Assembly: GCA_001584585.1 (NCBI GenBank)
Contig: LSYV01000125.1
Coordinates: forward strand, 38,389 to 68,193
Origin: Gonium pectorale
Taxonomy: Eukaryota > Chlorophyta > Chlorophyceae > Chlamydomonadales > Volvocaceae
Direction: 5' to 3'
DNA: 29,805 nt
A program made the translations under genes and the position numbers. The notes under the pieces were generated by a model that saw only the letters and a program-made list of their open reading frames with translations, did not search any database and was not told the origin of the DNA. Below are positions 11,389 to 23,600 of the stretch, piece by piece. Position 1 is the stretch's first letter. Every line of letters begins with the position of its first letter.

Positions 11389-13225
11389 AAGACAGAAGAG
11401 GGCGACTGGTGTGGCGGCGCCGAGCGAGGGGAGAAAGAAGGGGCAGGGCATGGCGGCTAGGGGCTGGGTGGTGGTGAAAGCAGCCCGGCAAATTGTATCG
11501 CCGGCAGGCCACGCGGCATCCGAAGTGGGCAATCCGGACCAGCTTTTTCGGGCCTCATTCCCTAGCCAAGTACAGTGAAGAAACACACTAGTTCCTCGAA
11601 AGGGATCTGAGAGTCTGCTACGATAGTAGGAGCCAGGACCAGGGGGCGGGCAGCTTCCGCGGGCTTCACCTACCGCGGCAACTCGTGCCCCGGTGACTGC
11701 GTGCAACGCGCTTGGAGCCTCGAAAGCTGCCGGGGCTCCCTAAGACGGATAGAATGGGAGCCCGCCCGCGGGTCGTGCTGGTTTACTGCACACTGCGCGT
11801 TTCATGTGCATGCCCGTGACTGGAATGGTGCTGCTATCAAGCGGCTCAGGACTAGGCTTGGCTAACGGCTGTCATCTGATACGGCTGGGTAGTGGTGTCA
11901 CGGTGTCACGAGCAGGGAAATCAGCGAAGGGAATCCCAAAGGATGATGGCGAGGACCTTATATGACCTTCCGCTAGGCGGTCAACCTAGCGGAATGGTTC
12001 TGCTAGCTGCTCATGGGCCCACTGCCCAAGAGCGGGACAAGACAGCGGCAACAGGCGCGCGCTGCCTCGGTCCGTCAAGACACGCGACCGGTACGGCGAT
12101 CAGGAACCAGCAACCGGAACCGCAAACAGATCCAACACCGATAACGATTCGTGCCAATGCAACGCACTGACGACTGCGTACGGAAGCATGGCACCACGAC
12201 GGTGAACCAAGCGCACGCATCATACATGCGAAGACAGGCGACGTGATGGTAAAATGATCACATGCATCACAGCACGGCGGCCCTGCCGCCGCCGTATTAC
12301 AGGCGCGCATACATCGCGCGTGCTGTCTCGCCGCCTGGGAATACGGCAACGTACGGCAACTCACCACACGCATACCAGCCTTGCAACGGCGCCCAAACAG
12401 CCCATGAGCGGCATGCAGCGTTTCGGATGTTGGACCAGGCCCAATCAAAGTCTCCGTAACATACAAACGTTGGCGCCCGCAATTGCAGGTGCTTATACCA
12501 ACCTTCTCTGCATGTGAACACCCGCCCTAAAGCCTTCCAACCACGGCAGGCCGCGTGCCACCTCACAACTGACACCCAAACTACTGCCGCAACCGCCAAC
12601 TTTTACTTGTCACGAGTAGTTCTCAGATCAGAATCACCACGACCGCCAAGCCACTTGCTCCGTAACCCCTTGCGCACTTGTAATCAAAGTGGAACCACGT
12701 ACAATCGCCGAGCCGCCTGCTCTGCAGCCCTATGGGCATCAACCAAGGCAGGCAGCAGACTCATGTACGACGCCACAATGCAAGGTAGACTTGTTCCGGA
12801 CGTAGCCCGGCGTGATCACGGCGCTTGCTCATCTGTCTCTAGAGCGCGTTGAGACGCTCCACAGCGCCATCCGAGCGAGCGAGACGCGCATAGGGTTCCA
12901 TCCAGATGCATCAAACTCCATCGGGATCCAGCGAGAATACCTTTATACTCAAAAGATGTATCTTCGGCTACATGTCGCGTCCACCCATATGCCCGCTGGC
13001 CTGCATCGGCACTAACTTGGCGAAACCCCAACGACGAACCTGCTGCTCCGTCTTCCTTGTGTCGGCAGCCGGCGGGCGCTGTCCCCAACTCCCCACCCAT
13101 CGCGTCCCAGCCAGTGCCATCGCAGGTATCGCACCCCACGCATTCTCGCCAGCACCGACGCCCCCAGGGGCCCCTCCCGTCCCTTGAGCGCTCTTCCAAG
13201 TTCGAGCGCTCCTGCATACGCCCGC

Positions 13226-13284
13226 CCGTACCCCGCACACCGTACCCCGTACCCCGTACCCCGTACACCGTACCCCGTACACCG
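13226..13284 (+). repeat. CCGTACC heptamer tandem repeat
   Basis: Eight consecutive 7-mers (CCGTACC with variants CCGTACA and CCGCACA) run from 13226 to 13281, with a partial ninth. It lies in the 3' flank of paralogue C. The unit is not a known telomeric heptamer. Confidence 0.85.
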
Positions 13285-13641
13285 CCGTATTCCGCCTTGC
13301 TCCATGTGCACCGCGGGTTGACGGGCGGGGCAGTCTGCCCCTCCCCCCCCAGCACCTGCGCCTCATGCGTCTCTAGTGAGAACGCCGTTTAACCCTTCTA
13401 ACCCCAATAGCACCTGCCTTGCCTGCAGCATCACCCCGCTAGGTTTCGGGATGAGGGGCGCCGCCCCGACCAGCAACTACCGCCGCACCTGCGGCAGCGT
13501 CCCGCCTATGCCACCGCTTCTCACGCTGCATTTGCGCCTGCGGGCCTATGTGGCAGCCCGACCCCCCCCCAAGCCCCTGCCGTGCCTGCAGCGTCACCCC
13601 TTGCCCCCGCTCCGGCGCAGCCTCAGCCACAGCTCCCGCCA

Positions 13642-16386
13642 TCACTGCTCGTGCTCCTGCAGCACAGCCAGCAGAGCCTCCGCCGCCCTGGGGTCCAGCC
13701 CACGCCACCGCTCCACCGCCGCCCGCGCGGCCGCAAAGTCGACCGGGCAGCCCGCCTGCAGCAGCCACCGCAGGATCGCCGGCGGGCGTTTGCTGCTGGA
13801 GACGGCGGCGGTGATGACGGCCCCGGCGCGGCCCCAGGGGAGCCCCAGCCGCTGCAGGCAGCGCAAGGTGGCCAGGTCGCCGTTGCGGCAGGCGGCGTCG
13901 TAGGGCCGGCCGTCGCCCTGAACAGTCGGGAACGAGACGCGAGGGCATGGCGTTGAGGGGAAAGGGAGAAGGCGGCAAGCGAGGGCAAGGCACGGACAAT
14001 CCCGCGCTCTTGGGCAGTGGTGGGGACCGCCTTCCCTTTTGATCCCTGCTAGCAGCTGTGCAGGTGTTGCGCTGCCTCGGTGAAAAAGAGAACCAGACGG
14101 GGAAGGCAGCGAATGGTGAACACTCGGTGAACGACCTGCCCCCGAGTGTGTGTCGGCCGCGGACCTGAGGCGGCTTGGCCTCGCTTTATGCTCGCGTGTA
14201 CCCCGACGGGGGCCCACACCTTCCTGTCCCCAGTGCCCCGATGGGCCGATGGGCCGATGGGCCGATGGGCCGATGGGCCGATGGGCCGATGGCTGGTGGA
14301 AGGTATTTGCACCGCATGCCAGCGCGCAGGGCTCAGGATGTTGAGAGGGGGAAGCGCGTCTGGCCCCGTGGGCCGTGTGGCTTCCCCCTCCATAGAGCGA
14401 GCTGCGGCACGTACGGCACATGCCCGAGTCTTGATCGCTGTCCAGCACGGGGTGCCTCACGCTGCGCGCTCAGCCACGTGGCGGCATGTATGTCCAGCAG
14501 CCGAGCTGCCGCAGGGATGAGGACCCGCCAGCCCAAGGCCCGCCTCTGGGCAGAGCAGCTCCGCTGCGCAGGGAGCAGCCCCCCCTGCCGCGGGAACTGC
14601 TGCTGCGGCGGACGGAGCAGCAAGAGCGCGAAACAAAGGCTTACGCCCGCCCGGCCCTTCGCTTGCCCTGTCCCGCCCCGCCCCGTCCCCCTACCCCGCC
14701 ACGCCCGGTTTTCACCACCGTCACGTCGCCGCACCGCCCTTCTCGCGTCTCTTGATTCCTCGACTCACCAGCAGCGCAACATACCGAACAAGGCACGTGC
14801 TCACGACTCACCGGCATCAGGCATCCCATGTGCGCCATCCCATGTGCCACTCCAGTGCGGGCGCGCAGCCCAACTCCGCAATACACCTCGCCCCACCCCA
14901 GCGACAACGCATCCACCCAGCGCGTGGCACATCGATGCCCGGAGCCCCGCACTCCCTCACCTACGCCAAGACCACCACAAGTTCTTCTATTGAGTATGCG
15001 ATTCGGTGTCCGCGACGCGACCCAGTTCCCTTCTTCATTTTCCCTCACCGGCATGGGGCAGCCCTGCTCCGCCAGCCACTCCAGCGCGTCTGCGCTCCCA
15101 GCCTTTGCGGCCTCCGTGAACGCGCGGTAGTCCCAGGGGCAGCCGCGCCCCCGCAGCCACGCCAGCAGCTCCACGCTGCCCGACTCGGCCGCGGCCGCAA
15201 ACAGATTCTTGTCTTCAAACCGCACGCCCGCCGCGCCTTGCCATTCCACCAGCCACACCACCACGTGCAGGTGACCGCCGCGCGCCGCCTCCGAGGCGGC
15301 GGCGTGCGGTGACGCCAGCGGCCAGCCGGCGTTGATCAGCGCCCAGAGCGCTGGCAGGTGGCCGACCCGTGCGGCGTCCACCGTGACAAAGCGTCTAGCC
15401 TGCACGAGCTGTGCGGGTAGAAGATCCAGTAGGAACGCCAGCGCCGTCACGTTGCCCGCCTTGACGGCCTGCATCACCGCAAGCTCCCCAATTGGGTAGC
15501 CCCGGCCCCACAGCCAGACCAGGCGCGCCGCCGCGTCTGCCTCGTCCGCACACGCGGCGGCCGCCTCGAGGGCCTCGGCGCTGCGCGCGCAGCCCTGCGC
15601 CTCCAGCCACTCCACCTTGGCGGCCCAGTCGGGCGTGGGGCTTCCCGCGGCGGCCGCCAGGGTCGCCGCGCCGCAGCCCTCCCAGTTTCCCCTTCCGCGC
15701 CCCGGAAAGGCCCGCTGCCACGCGCTCTGCAGCGCGGGCATGCCGCAGCCGTGCGCGACGTGCGGGAGGAGGGTATCCCATGCGTCGTCGGTGCACAGCT
15801 TGCTCTGCACCAGCAGCCACTCCGCGAGCCCCACGCGGCCGCTGCGCAGCGCCGCGCCGACCGCCTGCCAGCTCCAGGGACACAGGCCCGTCGTCAGCAG
15901 CCAGTTGCAGATGCGCCGCTGGCCGGCGCCCGCCGCGGCGGCGAGCAGGTCGCGCGGCGCGCCTCCCTCGCGTTCGTTTGTGGGGCAGTCCTGCGCGCGC
16001 AGCCACAGGCAGCACGCTCCCTGCCCCTCGATCGCTGCGGCCGCGAAGACCTCGACCGTCGGCAGGCACCCCGTCGCACGCACCGCCACCTCCAGGTTGG
16101 CCGCCACGCCGCTGGCGGCCACCAGGCACAGCAGCTGCTCGCGGCGTGCCAGCGTCATCCTCCCCGTGGCGCCCGGTGTGAGCCAGTGCGCCGCGAAGGC
16201 GGGGGGCGACACGGGCTGGGAGAGGTGGATGATGGTGTGCTCGGGGCCGCGAAACTTGGAAGCGACGGCCTTGTTCACCAGCCGAAAGCCCCACGCGATG
16301 GTGGCGAGGTCCAGGAAGGTCGCGATGTGGTCCGCCAACTCGGGCGGAAGCTGTGGCCACACGGCCTTCGCCCAGTGATGCTGCAT
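13642..16386 (-). CDS. F-box-like/ankyrin-repeat protein C, intact and diverged
   Basis: Exon 1 is 16386-15049 (446 codons), intron 15048-13918 (CCG|GTGAGG..TTCAG|GGC, 1,131 bp), exon 2 is 13917-13642 ending in TGA, for 537 residues. The ATG at 16386 follows an in-frame TAA at 16401-16399. The N-terminus MQHHWAKAVWPQLPPEL continues into an F-box-like segment (ADHIATFLDLATIAWGFRLVNKA), then RGPEHTIIHLSQPV and ankyrin-like units with AAAAGSPTPDWAAKVEWLEAQGC, a segment nearly invariant in all three paralogues. The exon junction falls after PMP as in A and B, and exon 2 opens GDGRPYDAACRNGDLATLRC. It is more distant from A and B than they are from each other, and its intron is about three times longer. 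Likely an SCF substrate adaptor by the same architectural argument. It is divergent from the large F-box/LRR gene. Confidence 0.87.
14240..14295 (+). repeat. GATGGGCC octamer repeat in the intron of gene C
   Basis: Six exact head-to-tail copies of GATGGGCC (14240-14287) are followed by a degenerate seventh. The array lies within the 1,131-bp intron of paralogue C and may account for some of its extra length. Confidence 0.9.
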
Positions 16387-16793
16387 TTTAATATCTTCTT
16401 ACTTAACCTGGTTGCGTGGATGTTACGGAATGGCGATGTGTGCGGCAGGATGCCGGCGGCGTGACAACCAGCCCGCTTGAGCGGAAAGATATCGGCTACA
16501 TAAGAAGCTATTCCCAGCTATCGCAGTAACACATTCCGACTTGATCGTTGCGCGCTTTGGGTAGCGCGCCGTGCCGCGCCGTGCCCGTCCCGTGATTTGC
16601 CCGTAGATGAGGAAATCACACGGATCACATGCAGGCAGGCCGTGCCGCCTACCCCAGTCTGCCCCGACTTCGGCAGGTCGAAGCGATGCAAACATAATAG
16701 AGAAGGTGTGCGCCGTAGTCAACTTCCGAGGCAAGCGCCGCGCAACCTTCTTGTCCACGGATGGAGGGACCTCTGGCGGGCAGCGTACCAGCT

Positions 16794-16819
16794 GGAAACG
16801 TTGCGCCTTCGGGCGTACA
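16794..16819 (+). repeat. UUCG-hairpin repeat, copy 1
   Basis: The word begins GGAAACG and continues TTGCGCCTTCGGGCGTA. TGCGCC and GGCGTA can pair as a 6-bp stem (one G-T pair) closing a cTTCGg tetraloop. A second copy starts 106 bp downstream. Confidence 0.7.
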
Positions 16820-16899
16820 CTATTGTAGGTGCATGCTACAAGCATCTCTGCAGCTGTTCACAACGTCACATGTCTTGCTCTGTACCCGCCCGCCCTAAT

Positions 16900-16925
16900 G
16901 GAAACGTCGCGCCTTCGGGCGTGTA
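16900..16925 (+). repeat. UUCG-hairpin repeat, copy 2
   Basis: It repeats copy 1 with changes that include T to C in the 5' arm and A to G at the paired position of the 3' arm, so the outermost stem pair goes from T-A to C-G and the stem is kept. Confidence 0.7.
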
Positions 16926-17633
16926 TGACCGTAGACCGTGCACGACTGGCGGGCTCCCTCTTTCTCTGCATATCTCTCTTTTTTGACTTTCTCGTGGACA
17001 CGGGCCGCGTGCGGGAAATGTGCACGCTGCCCTCACTTGTGCCTGACCCTGCCTGACCAAGGCAGCACGCACCCCAACCAGCTCCCTAATCTCTGAGCAA
17101 TCCTGAAGCTAGCTTCCTTCGACCTCGTACTGGCGGAAGGTGAGAGTGCTGCATGACGTGCTGTATCGCACGGGGCCTGGCCGGATCACAACGCCACCGC
17201 CATGTAACTTTGTGCAGCATTCTCTCGCGGCTCGGTTACTTGTGTTTCTATCGCCCATCCCGCCCTGGCGTGGAGGGGCTCGATCAGGGGCTACATCTCC
17301 CCTAGGCTACATGCGGAGTCAATATTCGGACGAGCCCGTGTTTCGCATGTATGTGCGGGGTGAGCGATTGGCACGCCAGTGGGGCGGTGTCTTGTGCCCA
17401 AGGGGCATATGTGCGATATGACTGCGATCCCCAGAGTTCTCAATACCTGGGGAAGCTACCTGCGGCCCGCCGAGTATACGGTACGACACGCTCCGAAGCC
17501 TAGCTAGGAATAGCATGGAACCATGCCAATCAAAGAGCGAAACGAGCTGGACCGACTTTAGCAATTGCAGCTTTGAACGTGGCAAGGAGCTTTGCTTGAA
17601 TATGTTAGACCTCACGTAACGCACCGATCTGAG

Positions 17634-20600
17634 ATGGCAGTGAGCCAAGCCTGTCCAGGTATGGACAGGGACGTGCATCCTGGGCCGGCGGATTCTGTGG
17701 CTGCGCCCATGCCAACCGGGCGGACGACGACCTTGAGGGACTTGCCGGATCATATGCTGGAGGTCAGTAAGCTTCAGATTTCCCAATCTCCATAAACTAG
17801 GCGTGCAGGTTTTGTTGGACCGACCCCAGGACCGGGCTGTGGGCGTCCCTCGGTGCTTATGGCAGATGGGCCCACTCTAGTTGTTCACAACAGATTGCAT
17901 GTGGAGTGGTGGCGCGGGCACACACGTATACACATACCCCACGTGCGCACGAAAGGCAACATGCATCCAGGCAACCCGGCATGAACCGACGCTCATCGGC
18001 TCGGCGACCAGCGCCGAAAACGGCCAGCGGGAAGAATGATGACCTGCAAGGGGGAACTCGTTGCAAACCCGGCAGCGGCGGTATGCCGGAGCCCCTTGCC
18101 AATCAGTTCGCGTGGACACCCCGCCCGAGCCCCTGCTGCCCTCGTCAACACCCATTTGCCCCGCCTCGGAACGGCCAACCACGGGGCCCCATCGCACGGC
18201 CACGGTGTCCGCCCGTCCTCCCCAGAGCAGCGTGCTCCGCCGCCTGCCTGGTGCATCTGCGGTTCCTCCTGGCGACTCGTCCTCCCCCCCCTTTGCAGCT
18301 TCCAGTTTTTGCTCCTTGTCCCGTGTCTGTCTTGTTCATGCGAAGGAACGGCTGAAGCTGGGACTGAAGGCTCATGCCGCCTTCCGTTTCTCCCGGTTGC
18401 ATATCGCAGGCGATCGGGAACCACATGTTTGGCAACGATTACCTGAACGCCCGCCTCGTGTGCCGCGCCTGGCGGACCGCCATCTCCCCCGTCACGCGCA
18501 CCATCAAGGTACGTCGTCGTACGTACGTACATACGTGCTGTACGGCTGTACGACAGGGCGTGCTGCCGTACAGCAGGGGCATGCGGCACGTGCAATGATA
18601 TCGGTAGGCGTTGACGGGTTCGATTGGCTGGTTGGATTCCCGGCATCGCACCCAGCTGCACCTCCGTGGACCGGACTGGACCCCCGGACTGGACTGGACT
18701 GGACGGGGGCAGCTGTGGACCGGATCGGATAGGACCGGACTGGACCGGACAGGGGCAACTGCGCTCTGCCTTCTCTAGGGAATCCACTGGGCCATGGGCC
18801 GGTTGGATGCCCGGGAACCCCACCCCCACCCCGCCTGCCCGGGCGGCGCGTTCGCCCGAGCTCGCCTCACCTCGCCATGCCGCGCCTCTTCGTCGCATGT
18901 GCGGGCACGCGCGTGGTACCCGCGACTCCCCAGTCATTCAACCGCAAACTGTTTGCCGCTCACTACCACCAACCGCCAACCACCATCCGCAGGTGCACCT
19001 GCACCACCGGCCGCTGGACCCGGCGACCCGGCTGGCGGCAGTGGCGGAGGCGTTCCCCAGGTGGGGGCAGAGGCAGGGGTGTGTGTGGGTTATCGTCAAT
19101 GGAATGGGAGTCATTCCCGCAGCATTTAAACGAGCGTTTCTCCTGCAGTTGGGGGTTGGAGGCTTCTCTAAAGGTCAAGGGGTTGGGTAGCACATTCGCC
19201 CAAATGCATGTGCGTTTCTGCTTTCCGGTTTCCAGTTTGGTGGTGAGGGTTGGTGGCGGTTGGGAGTGGGGCGCTGGCTCGCAGCTGCGGCGGGTTCAGT
19301 GCCTCGCTGTCCTGCACCGCCCAGCTGAGGACGCACTCTCAAGAGTGTGCTGTGCTGCATCATCACACTGTAAGCCGTCGACCTGCAGAGCGCCCTCGAT
19401 AATCTTATCTGATGAAGCGCTACCCTCCCACCCGCCCGACCTGTTGCAGAGCCTGCAAGATGGCGATGTATGTCGACTCGGGCTCCACGGATGGGGACAC
19501 TTCGGTGACGGTGAGGCGATCATAGGGTACACGGGCATCGGCATGGATAAGGGCTGCGGCTGCGGCTGCGGCTGCGGCTGCGGCTGCGGCTGCGGCTGCG
19601 GCTGCGAGTCAGGGGCCGTGGTGGGGGTGTGGTGGGTGCGGCGTGTCCGCCATGCCGCCATTCACGATGCCGTTCAGCGTGCTGGCGACATGGCGGACGA
19701 GTCAGGTCGCCGGCGCGTCGAAGCGTGCCGGGCTTGGGGGGGGGGCGTGTCGGGTGGGTGCGGGCTCGTCCGCTGCACCGCCATACGCGATAAGCGTGCT
19801 GGGCTGCGGGGGGGGGGGCGTGTCGGCTCTGTGACGGCCCATTGTGTTTGGCAGTTGTAGACCTGGCGCGACGCGCGGGACGGGCCGTCCGGCGGGCTTC
19901 CGTTGAGATCCACAATATGGATGTAAGGGGCCGCGACTCGTTGGAGTCAAAGATTCCAAAAGGCGGATTCGGGTTTGTTTCCCCGTTCCCGCAACCGTTC
20001 GTGCCTACCCAAACCGACGCGAAGCCACGCGCGCTGCAAGCCGTGTCTGACGGCACAGCGTCCGGTAATCGTGAACTTGTGGCGACCCGCGCCACCAGCG
20101 GGCGCTGACCATCCCACGACGGACGGGCGAAAGCAGCGGGCGTCCAGTCCTCTCCTATCAAACCCAGTTTCGTTCGAAATCCCCCCGACACCACCCGCTC
20201 CCAAAGTGCCGCGCGCTCGGTGCCGCCCCATGATGCGAGCGCGCGGCCCGCGCCGCGCGCAACGGCATGTCGTGCAGCTGGTGACAACCAATAACCGTTT
20301 CTTGGCTCGTGATTTTGGAGGCGTGCGCGCGCTCGGCCGTCCTGACCTGACTCGACCTGGCCGTCCCTGCAGGACAAGTGCCTGGCCACGCTGCGCGCGA
20401 TGGCGGACACGTCAGCGCCAGGAGGCGCAGCGGCGGCGGCTGCGACGGGGGCTTGGCCGGGAGGCGCCGGGACATCGGCGGCGGCGGCTGTTGCCGCTGA
20501 CCACACTCCCGGCGGAGCCCCGACCCCCGGCGGGGTAGCGACCCTACTCGCCGGCGGCAGCTGCGGCAGCCCGGGGCCGCCGGCGTCTGGAGCTGGCGGC

Positions 20601-23600
20601 GATACCACCGGCGGCGGCGCCGCCGTCAGTAATGGCGCCGTCAGCGGCGGCAACGGCGGCAGCGCCGGCCTCAAGTGGGCGCACATGTCGTTGACGGTTG
20701 GTACGTCGGTCCTGGCGATCAACCGCCACGTGGTCGACGCAACCACCATGCGCCTCGCGTCCAACAGCCGATGGGTGTCGCAGCGGGTACGCAGTGGCAC
20801 GGTTACACGGCGTGGGGGCTACGGGTGGGGCGGGGTGCGGTGGGGTGGGCTCAGAGGGCAGAGGGGCGTTGGGGTGAGGTGGGCTCAGTGGACAAAAAAG
20901 CTTTGGTTACGCGGCCTGGGGGCTACGGGTGGGGCCAGAAATTGGGACTGGCGTTCTCACCGGAGAGGGCGTCAGGCGCATGCCGTCCCGAACCACCCAG
21001 GCACAGTAATGAAAAGGCCCTCCGGCCCAACGTCCCAGTCGATCCCGAAGCAGCCCGAGGGGTGAGGTGGGGTGGGGTGGGCTCATAGGACAAATAGGCG
21101 TTAGGTTGGGTTGGGGTAGGATGGGATGGGGTGTGTGCTCTCCTGCGCTCTGCCGGCACCAGCTTCTGTCGTCGTCTTCGTCGTCGTCGGCGGCTGCTCC
21201 TCCTCGCGACAGCAGTCCGCAGTATGCCAGCCTGCCAACCAACACAATGCCTCCCCGTCCCAACCCCGTCCCGACCCCGTCCCAAACCCAGCTCGTCGTT
21301 GTTCATTCTCCTTTCCCTTCAACTCCCCGTCTCGACGCGCACATCAACCTTGACAGCGCCCCCCGCGGCCCCCCACCCCCCTTTGCTCACCATTCCCTCC
21401 TCCGCACGCGTCCGCCCCTCCTCACCCCAACTGCACGCGGCTGCGGGCACCTCTTGCGAGCATGCTCCATTGCAAAGCTGCTTTCGACTGCTTGTTGAAC
21501 ATGGTGCCTCTTCTCAACTCTCCGTGGCCCCCCGCTCTTCCCAATCGCACGCGGCAGCTCTCGGAGGCACTGACCGCCTCACAGCCGCACCTCTCCCGCC
21601 TGCGCCACCTCACCTCCATCGAGCTCACCGCCGAGCCCGCCGTGCTCGCCGCGCTGGCGCCGCTGCTGGCGCGCCTGCCGCCCGGCGAGGGCCCCGGCCC
21701 CGGGCAGCTGACGGAGCTGTCCTTCACGCGGACAGAGGGCGCCGGCCGCGGCGGCGGCGGCGGCGGCGGCGGCGGGGAGGTGCTGGCGGCGCTCGAGTCG
21801 GTCGCACAGCTGACCAGCCTCCGCGACCTGACTATACACGCGAGTAAGTGCGGCGCCGGGCCAGGTACCATAACTGCGGGTTGGGGTTCCGCCCGACCCG
21901 ATTTCGCCATAACTCGCGTTTGCAAAAAGAGCCTGTCTGGCTTCCCGCGCCTTGCCCCCGTCCCTCCGCGTCGCGGGTCCCTCCGGCTAGAGGGTTGGGG
22001 ACACCCAGCCGGGTTGGGGACACCCAGCCGGGTTGGGGACACCCAGCCGGGTTGGGCGGTCGCTGCATTCCGGATGGCGTAGCGAGATCGGCTGCGTCCT
22101 CGATGCGGGGCTGGGATGGGGTGCAGCCTCGATTGCGGCCCCTGGCTGCCAGGCCGCCGGGCAGGCCTACCCATCCCGCCGCCGCCGCCACAGCCACAGC
22201 CCCTCGCCCTGCCTTCTAACCCACTACTCCCCCTGGGCGGGCGAAGGCTGGTGGTGCCCAACCCTCGAAGCTAATCGAACGCCTTCTACTCTCAAAGCCC
22301 TTCTCCCTAGTGGTGACCTGGCCCCCCTGCCCGCCTGACGTCCCTGCCCGCCCGCCTGCCCGCCTTCCTGCCCCAGGCTTCGCTGCGACAGGCAGGCGGG
22401 CGAATGTGGCTGGCGTGCCCGTAAAAACCCTCGACCCTTCCCCGGTGTCTCGCGCTGGCGACCAGTCTCCCAACTGTACTACCCGCGACCCGTTTCCCTT
22501 CGTCATTACCCCTCCTCTCCTCTCCTCCCTGTTGAAGGCCTACCGTTCCTGCCCGCCTGCCAGCCCTGGAGCAGAAGCCATCCTTGACCATTCCGCCCCC
22601 ACCACCGCCCAATCACCTATCCTTCCCCCCTGCTCCTCCCACTTTCCCCTTGTGTAGGCCTGCCGTCCCTGCCCGCCTGCCTGGGCCGCCTGAGCCGCCT
22701 GACGGCCCTGGAGCTGACGCACGCGGGCAGCCGGGTGGCCAGCCTGCGCGACGCGGCGCCACTAGCGCCGCTGACCGGACTGCAGACGCTGTCGCTGAAG
22801 TGAGTCTCTTCCTCACACCCCTCCCCTCGGCTGCTGAAGGCACGCCGGGAACATTTCGCTACTCGGGCTTCGACGACGACTCGGGACGACCCGGGGGGGC
22901 ATGCGCCTCGGGCGCATCTAGTGCGAAAGCCCTTTTATTGTCTGATTCCCGCGACTGCCCGTCGCTCTTTGCGACCTTTCTCCTCCAACTATCCAATCGG
23001 CTGGAGGGCACGGGGGCGCGAAAAGCGGGGCTGCATGGAGTCGGTTGCTAGGGCTGGGTCGGCGCCCCCCGCCTTCGCCCGGCGGCACCGGTGGTGGCGG
23101 TTGCCCCCTGTGGATCGCCCTGTGGACCCCCCAGGATCGCCCCTCACCGATCCACGCTGTTTGGGGTGGCGTGTTCGCGCTCGTTGTTTAACCCCCCGTC
23201 ACATTCCCGCCCGTGTGGCTGTCCGCTGCTCCCGGTACCTCCCCGTCAATCCTCATTGCTTCACGCCCTGTCGCATCCATCCCCCCCTCCCCCGGTCCCC
23301 CCCGTCCCTTCCCCCGTTTCGGAGCCGGCGAAACGAGGCAAGGACCGGCTTAGCCGCTGGACGGGACATACGCTGCTGGCGCCCAGCTCCTCGTTGTTCA
23401 TTTGTCTATCCCTTTAACCCCCCCGTCATGCAGGTACATTGCCCTGCGCGACCCATGGCACCTCACCGCCCTCACCGCCCTCTCCGCGCTGGACCTTACC
23501 CTCCGCCGCGGGGCCGCCGTGGCGCCGCCGCCGCTCGACGGCGGCGCCGCCACGGCTGCAAACCCGCTCGCACACGCACAGGCCGGCGGCCAGTGGCAGC

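Larger units (their letters stand above)
11195..13641. other. Intergenic region between paralogues B and C (about 2.4 kb)
   Basis: It holds the upstream region of B and the 3' flank of C. Short open frames on both strands show no recognisable protein and no consistent splicing. It contains two short tandem repeats, listed separately. In the 3' flank of C a 27-base word centred on GCCTGCAGC.TCACCCC occurs twice (about 13411-13438 and 13576-13602), a degenerate direct repeat. Confidence 0.4.
16387..17633. promoter_or_regulatory. Divergent intergenic region between gene C and the F-box/LRR gene
   Basis: About 1.25 kb lie between two divergent start codons, so both promoters should be here. No convincing open frame or TATA box was found. 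The minus-strand sequence just before the ATG of C is A/T-rich (GATATTAAA). The notable content is a pair of hairpin-forming repeats at 16794 and 16900, listed separately. Confidence 0.4.

Noticed and set aside
12816..13366. Minus-strand open frames with tandem YGVRGT peptide repeats
   Set aside because: The peptide repeats come from the CCGTACC heptamer array, which reads through in all frames; there is no supporting context.
15395..16378. Long open frames in other frames and on the other strand over gene C
   Set aside because: They overlap an exon with clear paralogues and are shadows caused by high GC.
19520..20800. A 426-codon open frame on the minus strand
   Set aside because: It is antisense to exon 5 and the (GGCTGC)n intron of the F-box/LRR gene. 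Its content is Pro/Ala low complexity and a repeat-encoded Arg/Ser run, with no family resemblance.
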